Of a DNA stretch of 24,481 nt, positions 1-7,039 are shown one piece after another (the stretch's first letter is position 1; each line of letters starts with the position of its first letter). The notes under the pieces were generated by a model. It had not been told where the DNA came from, did not search any database, and saw only the letters and a program-made list of their open reading frames with translations. Made by a program: the position numbers and the translations under genes. Origin of the DNA: JBOFGK01 sp051649085 (GTDB lineage Bacteria; Bacillota_I; Bacilli_A; UBA3375); NCBI GenBank assembly GCA_051649085.1, contig JBOFGK010000033.1, positions 1-24,481 on the forward strand. The letters run 5' to 3'.

Positions 1-1
1 A

Positions 2-436
2 GTTGTTGCGGTAGTTGGTATTGTCATTGCAATTGTATCACTTGCAATATCAACAGCACAGTATAGATATGGAATGTCGGGAATTGATGTCGCTGAAACA
101 GCAACAATCAAATATTCTGCTAACGGGAAAACCAATCAAGAAATAGGAACACAATTAAAAGGATGGATAAAAGGTAATCTTTACTATGGAATAAACCAAA
201 CACTTGGTATTGCAGGTAAAAATGGAAATAGATATAATATTTTGTATAAAAACACATCAAAAGATAATGTTTGGACATTGGAATATAAAGATGGCTATGT
301 AAATAAAAATAATACTTATTATGGTGAGTGGTATGCACATAGTACAAATGGGAAAGATAAATACAGATACTTATTAACTCGAAAAAATTTTACAAATAAA
401 GCCAATACATTAGTTGTTGATTTTATGATACAATGA
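2..436 (+). CDS. small cationic membrane-anchored or secreted protein, 5' partial
   Basis: The reading frame is open to the left edge of the window, so the true start is not visible. An ATG at 74 exists in frame, but the codons before it (2-73) encode a clean hydrophobic helix (VVAVVGIVIAIVSLAIS) that looks like a signal anchor or signal peptide and belongs to the same protein. The part after the helix is about 120 residues, has no cysteine, is rich in Tyr (12), Asn and Gly, and is basic (about 16 K/R against 9 D/E). I recognise no family. The last bases overlap the next gene, an ABC protein, by an ATGA, so the two are translationally coupled. Together with a membrane protease three genes downstream, this suggests (inference only) that it is the cargo or substrate of the cassette, for example a bacteriocin-like or signalling protein. 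It could also be a dedicated accessory subunit of the transporter. Confidence 0.7.
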   Translation, partial: VVAVVGIVIAIVSLAISTAQYRYGMSGIDVAETATIKYSANGKTNQEIGTQLKGWIKGNLYYGINQTLGIAGKNGNRYNILYKNTSKDNVWTLEYKDGYVNKNNTYYGEWYAHSTNGKDKYRYLLTRKNFTNKANTLVVDFMIQ

Positions 437-2136
437 TAAAATATAGAATTTTACCATATATAGTTGATGAGAAAACAATATTAAATGAGTCAATGATTGA
501 ATTTAGTTCATTTGGAATTTATAAAGTACAAGGTAAAAATGGTGCTGGTAAAACAACCTTACTCAATCAACTTTTTTTTGCAAATAAAGAATACAATAAC
601 TCAATGAGTTATTGTATTCAAAATGCAGAAATTGTGAATATATATATGAATGTGTTAAGTTATCTGACTGTTGATGACAAATCGAGAAGAAAAGAAGTAA
701 TCGAAAATTTAGAAAAATATAACATAGATTATATACTTAATTGGGATATAAAAAAGCTAAGTGGTGGTCAAACAAGATTTATTCAGACTTTGAAATATCT
801 TTTTTCTCAAGCAAGGATTATTTTGCTTGATGAACCATTTAATGATATTGATGATAATGCTGTTGAAATACTTATTACGATTATTAACGATTTAGCAACT
901 GAAAGTATATTAATTATTGTGGATCATCATCCATATTTTCAACGACTAAATTATCAAGAAATACTTATAATTGAGGGTGACATTATTTTCAAAGGACCAA
1001 AAGAAAGTAATGGAAAAATGGATAGTAATATTGAGTTATTGAATTCGAGAAGACTAAGAAAAAAAACTTCTTGTATTCATCAAAAATTATATATCGCTTT
1101 TGGAATACTTTTATTGTTTACAATGTATTTTTTTTCGACAATATTTATATATATAAAAGAGGAAAACATGGTTGATACTTTGAATGAAAATTATATATAC
1201 ACAATAGCCTCATCAAATATTAAAATAGATGAAGCAATGCCGTTAGAATTATATGAGTGTATGCAAAGTGATGTTGATGTGGTTCAAAAGTATTTATGCA
1301 TAAATAAATATAAAGATATTTTTGCTAAAGACACGAAAAAAATATTTTTGAAAAACTCTCCTGAGATAAAATATATATTGGAGTTAGCAAGTAATGATTT
1401 AAGAGAGTATATAGATCTTCCAACAAAAGTAATGGAAGAAAAGTATAGTGAAGTTATGTCAATAGATGATTCAATTGACATGTCCAAAGTATATCCGCTT
1501 GATGAAAGTAACTATTCTATTGAAAGCACGGATACAATAATTGTTGGATCTGATGTCTCAAAAGATAGAGTAGAACAGCTGGAAAAAGAATTTTCAATCG
1601 AAAAAAATGCTGACATAAATGGAGTTATTTTTAGTTTTGATGAAAATTACTATAAAAAAAACAGTAACAATTTAAGTGGATATCAAATAGTAAGTGCAAG
1701 AATTGATAATAAATCGGCCAGTGAAATTCGAAAGGAATTTGGGGATAATCTTATAATTAGTAATTCAAATACAAAAAAAGTATTTGAAGCTATAAAAAAT
1801 ATTCAAAATCAATTTAATATATTACAACAAATACTTCTGACTGTAGTTGTTCTTATTCTTTTTTGTATCTTATTTTTACTAAACATTCGAAAAGTTGCTA
1901 ACGAAAAATTAAAAATATATTACCATTTTGGTTATTCAAAAAAAGAATTGTGCCAAGCTTATGCAAACAACAGAAATACTATAATAACAATCATATTAAT
2001 TCTATTACTTTATTTGCTTTTAATGCTGAATGACTATGCGTATAAAAATGAATTCACGATTGTTTATATAATACTTTTGTATATTTTCTTTAAAGTTATT
2101 AGAAGAAATATTTTGAAAGTAGTCAGTAAAATTTAA
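433..2136 (+). CDS. ABC transporter, fused ATPase and MacB/FtsX-topology permease (first of pair)
   Basis: This is a 567-residue fusion. The N-terminal ABC ATPase (about 1-200) shows Walker A GKNGAGKTT (34-42), Q-loop Gln63, signature LSGGQ (109-113), Walker B LLDEP with Asp133 and Glu134, and switch His165, so it should be catalytically competent. A TM helix follows (about 219-241), then a hydrophilic ectodomain (about 242-463) with two Cys, then three TM helices (about 464-485, 516-533, 540-556). The loop between TM2 and TM3 contains YYHFGYSKKEL, which resembles the coupling loop of FtsX/MacB permeases. MacB-type proteins use this layout to couple ATP hydrolysis to extracytoplasmic events rather than to conventional translocation. 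The start overlaps the upstream stop as ATGA. The D-loop (NDIDD) departs from the usual NNLD/SALD. It probably pairs with the similar protein downstream. The substrate is unknown; lactococcin-972-type export or immunity ABC proteins are the nearest analogy I can offer. Confidence 0.85.
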   Translation: MIKYRILPYIVDEKTILNESMIEFSSFGIYKVQGKNGAGKTTLLNQLFFANKEYNNSMSYCIQNAEIVNIYMNVLSYLTVDDKSRRKEVIENLEKYNIDYILNWDIKKLSGGQTRFIQTLKYLFSQARIILLDEPFNDIDDNAVEILITIINDLATESILIIVDHHPYFQRLNYQEILIIEGDIIFKGPKESNGKMDSNIELLNSRRLRKKTSCIHQKLYIAFGILLLFTMYFFSTIFIYIKEENMVDTLNENYIYTIASSNIKIDEAMPLELYECMQSDVDVVQKYLCINKYKDIFAKDTKKIFLKNSPEIKYILELASNDLREYIDLPTKVMEEKYSEVMSIDDSIDMSKVYPLDESNYSIESTDTIIVGSDVSKDRVEQLEKEFSIEKNADINGVIFSFDENYYKKNSNNLSGYQIVSARIDNKSASEIRKEFGDNLIISNSNTKKVFEAIKNIQNQFNILQQILLTVVVLILFCILFLLNIRKVANEKLKIYYHFGYSKKELCQAYANNRNTIITIILILLLYLLLMLNDYAYKNEFTIVYIILLYIFFKVIRRNILKVVSKI

Positions 2137-2265
2137 TTCGAATACAATAAATTTAAGTTGTTTTTTTAATAATAAATAATAGGTGTTATAGTTATTAAAA
2201 ACAAATGATCTTCTTAAATAAGATTTTCTATAAAATAAACTGTGACTCTATACACAAGGAGTAAA
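2137..2265. other. intergenic gap inside the cassette
   Basis: This 129-base A+T-rich gap separates the two ABC genes, whereas the other junctions of the cassette overlap. It contains a T7 run (about 2161-2167) and a weak inverted repeat ATCTT/AAGAT near 2208-2224 followed by a short T run. A second, internal promoter or an mRNA processing point could lie here, but I see no convincing -35/-10 pair. The downstream end carries the AAGGAG ribosome binding site (2256-2261) of the next gene. Confidence 0.3.
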
Positions 2266-4005
2266 ATGGATCTAAAAATAAAAAATGATGTTATAAATAT
2301 AGAAAAAACAGGAATGTATTTTTTGGAAGGTGCAAATGGGATTGGAAAAACATATTCACTTGAAAAAACTTTTTTGAATATGAAAAATAATCAAGATGTT
2401 TCTTTCTTTTCTCAAACAGTACCATCCTTTAATACATCTGTTCACGACTACCTTGCCTTTGGATATGAAGATTTTTCACTAGAAGTCGTTTATTCATATT
2501 TTGAGCAACTTGGATTGGATAATTCGTATATAAATATGAAATTCCAAAAATTAAGCGGTGGTGAAAAACAAAAAATAAGTATTATAAGATGTTTACTAAA
2601 AACTGCAAGAGTTTATGTTTTTGACGAGCCAACAAATAATTTAGATGATGGCTCAGTTGAAAAATTAAAAGAATTGATGTATAATTTGGCATCGCAAAAA
2701 AAAGTTATTATTGTAAGTCATGATAAGAGATTTTCATTTGAGACAGAAGAAACAATTTATGAAAAAAATGCTATGTTAGTTGAGCATTTATCACCACACA
2801 CAGAAAAAACAGTTGTCATAGAAACTTTTGAATGTAAAAATCAACAGTTTAAATTAGCATTCTTTAGATTACTAAAAAAAAACATCTTAATATTTACATC
2901 TTTATTATTGATTATTGGAATATGTTTTTTTACAATAAATTTAGATACGTGGATATCTTCTAACGCTTTAGAAACGCAAAAGTTTGCTGAAAATGCAATT
3001 TATGTGGAAAGTAGTGAAATTGCATGTGCTGAAGATATAGGTATACTTTCAACTGATGAAAAGAAATGTCCAGGACAAAATATGGATTTTTCATATTTGA
3101 AAAAAATTAAATCAGATCCAAGAGTTGATTACATTCTTGTCGAAAATTTAAAATTGATTGATCAACAAAATATAGAAATAAATGAGTCACAAGCAACTTC
3201 AAAAATCGTTAAGCAATCTATTCCCAATGTAATAACTGATAATGAAGTTATTAAAAATGGATATGCATGTGCAGAAAAACGATTAATCAAAGGAAAAATG
3301 CCACTTGATTTTACAAAAACAGCAACGATTTCTACTAGAGATTTTGCTAAAAAAAATAGTGGACAAATTAAATTAAATGAATCCAAAGTAGATGGCTATA
3401 CAATAATAGGTATTAATGCATTAAATGTTATGTGTGTAAGTTATGATGAGACAGATGAATCATTTGTTAATTCAAAAAATAAAAATTTTGATCAAAAACT
3501 TGATGAATTAAGTAAATTTTTAATTGATGGTCAATATATCCACCCAAATAGTCCATTTGTGTCGTTAATTGTTACAAAACCTGGAAAAGAAACTGAATTT
3601 GCAACTGAAATTATGAAAGAATTTAACGCGTCAGTAGTAGTAACGTCAGAATCAAATAAAAAACTTGTTAGAGATAAAAATAAACCAATTATGCAAAAAG
3701 CATTTGTGTTTAGTATAGTGTTTACAGTTATCTACATGGGTTTTATTTTCTTTGTATTTCTTCAACATTTTTTAGATATGTTCCAATATAATCGTTATTT
3801 AGTGAATACTCTCCTGAACAAGAAAAAAGTTCTGTTCTTGAATTTACTTGCAATCTCATTTTATTTTTCACTGATAAGTTTGATTACTATTCCATTATTG
3901 AGAAGTATTTATCTAAGTATCTACACATTCTACTTTCTTCTTCCAATACTTTTAATGTCATACTTATTTGTCGTCTTAATTTTTTCAATTAAGGTAAGAA
4001 AATGA
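2266..4005 (+). CDS. ABC transporter, fused ATPase and MacB/FtsX-topology permease (second of pair)
   Basis: The protein is 579 residues from the ATG at 2266, chosen because AAGGAG lies at 2256-2261; a GTG eight codons upstream (2242) would place that site inside the gene. The ATPase part (about 1-190) has Walker A GANGIGKT (22-29), Q-loop Gln50, signature LSGGE (96-100), Walker B VFDEP with Asp120 and Glu121, D-loop NNLDD and switch His152. TM1 is about 207-225, followed by an ectodomain of about 250 residues with at least four Cys (possible disulfides), then three TM segments in the last 100 residues. The topology equals that of the upstream ABC protein, but the ectodomain sequence is not obviously the same, which suggests an asymmetric heterodimer. 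The stop overlaps the protease gene as ATGA. A role in export, sensing or self-protection tied to the upstream small protein is inferred, not shown. Confidence 0.85.
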   Translation: MDLKIKNDVINIEKTGMYFLEGANGIGKTYSLEKTFLNMKNNQDVSFFSQTVPSFNTSVHDYLAFGYEDFSLEVVYSYFEQLGLDNSYINMKFQKLSGGEKQKISIIRCLLKTARVYVFDEPTNNLDDGSVEKLKELMYNLASQKKVIIVSHDKRFSFETEETIYEKNAMLVEHLSPHTEKTVVIETFECKNQQFKLAFFRLLKKNILIFTSLLLIIGICFFTINLDTWISSNALETQKFAENAIYVESSEIACAEDIGILSTDEKKCPGQNMDFSYLKKIKSDPRVDYILVENLKLIDQQNIEINESQATSKIVKQSIPNVITDNEVIKNGYACAEKRLIKGKMPLDFTKTATISTRDFAKKNSGQIKLNESKVDGYTIIGINALNVMCVSYDETDESFVNSKNKNFDQKLDELSKFLIDGQYIHPNSPFVSLIVTKPGKETEFATEIMKEFNASVVVTSESNKKLVRDKNKPIMQKAFVFSIVFTVIYMGFIFFVFLQHFLDMFQYNRYLVNTLLNKKKVLFLNLLAISFYFSLISLITIPLLRSIYLSIYTFYFLLPILLMSYLFVVLIFSIKVRK

Positions 4006-4403
4006 TATATTATATTTATTTTATAGTGTATGTTTTTTTTCATGAAATTGGTCATTTACTTGTAGCAAAGGCGTGTAAAGTCCCTATTTATAATTTTAGA
4101 ATTGGCAGTGAATTTTTAAGTATTAGAGTAAAAAAAAGCCAATTTAGCCCAGTTATCACATCTGCTGGATTATTATTTAATAATGATGTGCTAGTGAAAA
4201 AGTCAAAAAAAATCCAAATTACTTTTTATTTGATGGGTTTTATAATGAATGTTTTTGTATATTTATTATTTAGCTTTTATACATCAATAAATGATTATAT
4301 CATAACTATTCTTTTAATTGAAACACTTGTTATTAATCTGTTTCCAGTGAAGTATTTAAAAAATGATGGATACAGTATTTACAAAGTACTAAGTTCTAAG
4401 TGA
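4002..4403 (+). CDS. minimal M50 (site-2-protease-like) membrane metalloprotease
   Basis: This protein has only 133 residues, almost all hydrophobic segments. The zinc motif HEIGH is at 14-18 (His14, Glu15, His18) inside the first helix. The second M50 hallmark, Asn-x-x-Pro followed by Asp-Gly, is present near the C-terminus (Asn112, Pro115, Asp122, Gly123), and a central MGFIMN segment resembles the GPxxN region of the family. Both metal-ligand regions are therefore intact although the protein lacks PDZ and CBS domains. M50 enzymes cut transmembrane helices or help mature exported peptides; in YydF-type peptide operons such a protease sits with an ABC transporter. It overlaps the preceding ABC gene by ATGA. 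The likely substrate is the single TM helix of the small protein that opens the cassette (inference). The family call is firm; the function is not. Confidence 0.8.
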   Translation: MIYYIYFIVYVFFHEIGHLLVAKACKVPIYNFRIGSEFLSIRVKKSQFSPVITSAGLLFNNDVLVKKSKKIQITFYLMGFIMNVFVYLLFSFYTSINDYIITILLIETLVINLFPVKYLKNDGYSIYKVLSSK

Positions 4404-4651
4404 TTCGTAAATGTATGTAGATATTTTCTAAGAAGTAGTCTATAAAATAAATATAGACTAGTGCTAGATAAAACAACAAAAAAGAAAAGTGCTTAAAAAT
4501 TTGAGAAAATTATTGTTTGAAGCTCTGCAGATGTTTTGATGAAATGAATACATCGATTTACAGAAAATGTTATGATAATTATTGCTAAAACATTTGCAAA
4601 TAAGATATTATCACTTTTGTTTGATACTCTTCAAAAAAATAAAAATAATAC
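4404..4651. other. non-coding stretch between the ABC/protease cassette and the pyr promoter
   Basis: About 250 bases of A+T-rich sequence without a supported gene. The only clear structure is the inverted repeat at 4436-4460. One frame near 4555-4653 reads hydrophobic codons broken by stops and has no ribosome binding site, so I do not call a gene. With the leader region it forms the only gap in the window longer than 300 bases without an ordinary gene. Confidence 0.5.
4436..4460. repeat. 9-bp inverted repeat after the protease gene
   Basis: TAGTCTATA (4436-4444), a 7-base loop AAATAAA, then the exact complement TATAGACTA (4452-4460). It sits 33 bases after the stop of the protease gene. 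No T tract follows on either strand, so it is at best a weak or processed 3' end of the cassette transcript, or a protein-binding palindrome. Confidence 0.45.
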
Positions 4652-4680
4652 TTGACAAATGCTCGGTAATAAAGTATAAT
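4652..4680 (+). promoter_or_regulatory. consensus sigma-A-type promoter of the pyr operon
   Basis: TTGACA at 4652-4657 and TATAAT at 4675-4680 are both perfect consensus hexamers with the optimal 17-base spacer. Transcription should start near 4686-4688, giving a leader of about 170 bases before pyrB. No repressor site is evident over it, which fits control by attenuation after initiation. Confidence 0.92.
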
Positions 4681-4708
4681 TGATATTAGAAAATTCAAAG
4701 GAGGAAAA

Positions 4709-4807
4709 ATGATGACTCAATTCAAGGTAGCTAAGAAACATTTACTGGGTGACATTATTTTTCCTTTTTTTCTTTTTTCTTTCTTAATTTTATATTTATT
4801 TTATTAA
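4709..4807 (+). CDS. pyr operon leader peptide (32 codons)
   Basis: An excellent ribosome binding site AAAGGAGG (4697-4704) precedes ATG ATG at 4709 and 4712. The frame runs 32 codons to TAA at 4805-4807. The first half is ordinary and basic (TQFKVAKKH); the second half is hydrophobic, with six Phe plus Leu, Tyr and Ile. Bases 4754-4807 contain 39 T out of 54 and no G, so the RNA is an extreme U tract. The stop codon lies two bases before the terminator stem at 4810, so a ribosome finishing the peptide would block hairpin folding. In Escherichia coli pyrBI, low UTP makes RNA polymerase pause in such a U-rich leader so the ribosome catches up and prevents termination. The layout here matches that logic; the peptide itself probably has no function. 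Confidence 0.8.
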   Translation: MMTQFKVAKKHLLGDIIFPFFLFSFLILYLFY

Positions 4808-4809
4808 TT

Positions 4810-4839
4810 TCAAATGGTTTTTCCATTTGATTTTTTTTT
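4810..4839 (+). terminator. pyr attenuator (intrinsic terminator before pyrB)
   Basis: Stem TCAAATGG (4810-4817), loop TTTTT, complement CCATTTGA (4823-4830), then nine T (4831-4839). This is a canonical rho-independent terminator placed 17 bases before the pyrB start and immediately after the leader peptide stop, so it should cut off the operon unless a ribosome occupies the leader end. I see no PyrR-type binding loop or competing antiterminator stem. Confidence 0.88.
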
Positions 4840-4856
4840 GACTAAAAGGAGTTGAC

Positions 4857-5753
4857 ATGCAAAAATTCTTAGCACTTTCACAAATGAATGTAATCGAAAT
4901 TCAAAAGTTAATTGATTTGACACTTCGCATTAAAAATCAAGAATTAACTGAAAATGATCAAAAAATGATTGGACAAGTAAATGGTAAATACGTAACAACT
5001 ATTTTTCTAGAACCGAGTACAAGAACAAAATTATCATTTGAGGTGGCTGCCCAAAATCTTAGTATGCGTTTATTAAATTTAGATGCTCAGACAAGTTCAT
5101 TTTCAAAAGGAGAAACCTTACAAGACACAATTGATACACTTGAGGCTTTAGGATGTAGTGCGGTTGTTATTCGCAGTAGTGAAGAATTTTACTATGAAAA
5201 AATAACCACAGATCTAGCAATTATAAATGGCGGGGACGGCGCCAACGAGCATCCATCACAAGCGCTTCTTGATTTAGTAACAATTTATGAGCAGTTCGGT
5301 GAGTTTGCTGGTTTAAATGTACTAATTGTTGGCGATATTAAACATAGTCGAGTTGCTTCAACTAATATTAAAGTGATGAAACGACTAGAAATGAATGTTC
5401 AAGTTTATGCTCCTCATACAATGAAAGTTCCAGAACTTGAGGTTGAGTATCTTGAAAGTATGGATGATCTAAGCAAGTTTGATGTTGTAATGCTACTTAG
5501 AAATCAACTTGAGCGTCATAACGAAAAATTACTAGATGAACAAACTTTTCTTAAAGAACACGGGATGACAAGTACAAGGTTAAACACTTTAAAAGCTTCA
5601 GCCATAGTAATGCATCCAGGACCATTTAATCGAGGTGTTGAATTAGACGAACAAATTTTAAAAGATTCACGAGTGAAAATTTTCGAACAAGTAACAAATG
5701 GAGTTCATGCACGAACAGCAATCTTCATGCAAACGTTAGGAGAATTAAAATGA
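4857..5753 (+). CDS. pyrB: aspartate carbamoyltransferase catalytic chain
   Basis: The enzyme joins carbamoyl phosphate and L-aspartate into N-carbamoyl-aspartate, the first committed step of UMP synthesis, in the cytosol. The 298-residue protein is full length. The carbamoyl-phosphate loop EPSTRTKLSFE is at 52-62 (Ser54, Thr55, Arg56, Thr57), followed by the mobile 80s loop with Ser80 and Lys84, EHPSQALLDL (131-140, His132 and Gln135), the second-domain GDIKHSRVA (159-167) and MHPGPFNRG (252-260). AAAGGAG at 4845-4851 precedes the ATG. No pyrI regulatory chain gene is present, as expected for the Bacillus-type trimer. It is the first structural gene after the attenuator and overlaps pyrC by ATGA. 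Confidence 0.97.
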   Translation: MQKFLALSQMNVIEIQKLIDLTLRIKNQELTENDQKMIGQVNGKYVTTIFLEPSTRTKLSFEVAAQNLSMRLLNLDAQTSSFSKGETLQDTIDTLEALGCSAVVIRSSEEFYYEKITTDLAIINGGDGANEHPSQALLDLVTIYEQFGEFAGLNVLIVGDIKHSRVASTNIKVMKRLEMNVQVYAPHTMKVPELEVEYLESMDDLSKFDVVMLLRNQLERHNEKLLDEQTFLKEHGMTSTRLNTLKASAIVMHPGPFNRGVELDEQILKDSRVKIFEQVTNGVHARTAIFMQTLGELK

Positions 5754-7039
5754 AAAAGATATTAATCAAAAATGCACATGTTGCTTCAGCAGTAGAATTA
5801 GTTGATTTGGAAATTATTGATGGAATAATTGAAAAAATTAAACCAGCTCAAACAGAAAAAATTGATGCTGTTGATTTTCAAGTAATTGACGTACGCGGTC
5901 AGTTGATTGCTCCAGCATTTGTTGATGTGCACGTCCATGCACGAACACCAGGCTTTGAATATAAAGAAGACTTTACAACATTAGGTCAAGCAGCAGCAAA
6001 AGGTGGTTATGCAACAATTTGTCCAATGCCAAATACTTTTCCTTGTACAGATACAGTTGAAGTACTAGAACAAGTTAAAGCGCTTGCAGCTGAACATTGC
6101 TGTGTGAATGTAAAACCATATGGAACACTTAGTCAAGGTTTAATTAGTGAAGAAGAATTATCAGACTATCAAGGGATGAAAGCAGCTGGAGCAATTGCTT
6201 TTACAAATGATGGTAAAGGAGTACAATCGGCTAATACAATTCATCAAATGATGACAGAACTTGTAAAAGTTGACGCAATGTATGTTTCACATTCAGAAAC
6301 GGAAAGTATTTTAAACGGTGGTGTGATGAATAAAGGCGCTGTTTCCGAAAAACTTGGATTACCGGGAATTATGAATGCCGTAGAAAGCACGGCAGTGGCG
6401 ACAGAATTATTACTCGCTCGTGAAACAACTTGTAAATATCATATTTGTCACATTTCAACTAAACAATCATTTGAATTATTGAAACTTGCAAAAAGTTGGG
6501 GAGTTGATGCAACTGCGGAAGTAAGTCCTCATCATTTATTACTTTGTGATGAAGATATCCCAGGCGATGATGTTAATTATAAAATGAATCCACCGCTTCG
6601 AAGTCGAACTGACTTAGAACGCTTACGTCAAGCATTTATTCAAGGTGAACTAGACATTATCGCAACTGATCATGCACCCCATTCGGCTGCTGATAAATCT
6701 GATTCAATGATAAGAGCTGCTTTTGGAATAATTGGACTTGAAGATGCTTTTAGTTTACTATACACAGAGTTTGTGAAAACGTCTCTTGTGACGCTTGAGT
6801 ATTTAATCCATACGATGTCAACCAATCCGGCTAAGCGTTTTGGAATTGAAGTTCCTGAACTTAAAATAGGTAAACTAGCAAATTTAGTTGTAATTGACTT
6901 AGAAGCTGAACGAGAGATTGGTAGTGAGGGCTTTGCTTCTAAATCCAGCAATAGTCCGTTTATTGGGAAAAAAGTATTTGGAGAGACAAACTTGACAATT
7001 GTTAATGGTGACATTGTCTATATGAAAGGAACAAAATGA
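5750..7039 (+). CDS. pyrC: dihydroorotase, type I
   Basis: This zinc enzyme cyclises carbamoyl-aspartate to dihydroorotate. The 429 residues match the long, Bacillus-type class I enzyme. Metal and substrate motifs are visible: DVHVHAR (59-65, His61 and His63), Asp154 in NDGKG, His181 in HSETES, HICHIS at 231-236, and ATDHAPH (305-311, Asp307 as the catalytic aspartate). AGGAG at 5738-5742 supports the ATG at 5750, which overlaps the pyrB stop; the 3' end overlaps carA by ATGA. Position 182 reads Ser where many relatives read Cys (HCED), a minor change. Confidence 0.96.
   Translation: MKKILIKNAHVASAVELVDLEIIDGIIEKIKPAQTEKIDAVDFQVIDVRGQLIAPAFVDVHVHARTPGFEYKEDFTTLGQAAAKGGYATICPMPNTFPCTDTVEVLEQVKALAAEHCCVNVKPYGTLSQGLISEEELSDYQGMKAAGAIAFTNDGKGVQSANTIHQMMTELVKVDAMYVSHSETESILNGGVMNKGAVSEKLGLPGIMNAVESTAVATELLLARETTCKYHICHISTKQSFELLKLAKSWGVDATAEVSPHHLLLCDEDIPGDDVNYKMNPPLRSRTDLERLRQAFIQGELDIIATDHAPHSAADKSDSMIRAAFGIIGLEDAFSLLYTEFVKTSLVTLEYLIHTMSTNPAKRFGIEVPELKIGKLANLVVIDLEAEREIGSEGFASKSSNSPFIGKKVFGETNLTIVNGDIVYMKGTK

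Noticed and set aside
2..436. Lactococcin-972 family identity of the first protein
   Set aside because: The size, export signal and ABC context are suggestive, but I cannot align the mature part to the known family pattern.
4555..4653. Hydrophobic frame in the gap before the pyr promoter, possibly a transposase remnant
   Set aside because: Stops break it, it has no start site signal, and the resemblance to transposase C-termini is too vague to support.
4681..4856. PyrR binding loop in the pyr leader
   Set aside because: I looked for the conserved PyrR-type stem-loop sequence and for an antiterminator competing with the terminator and saw neither.
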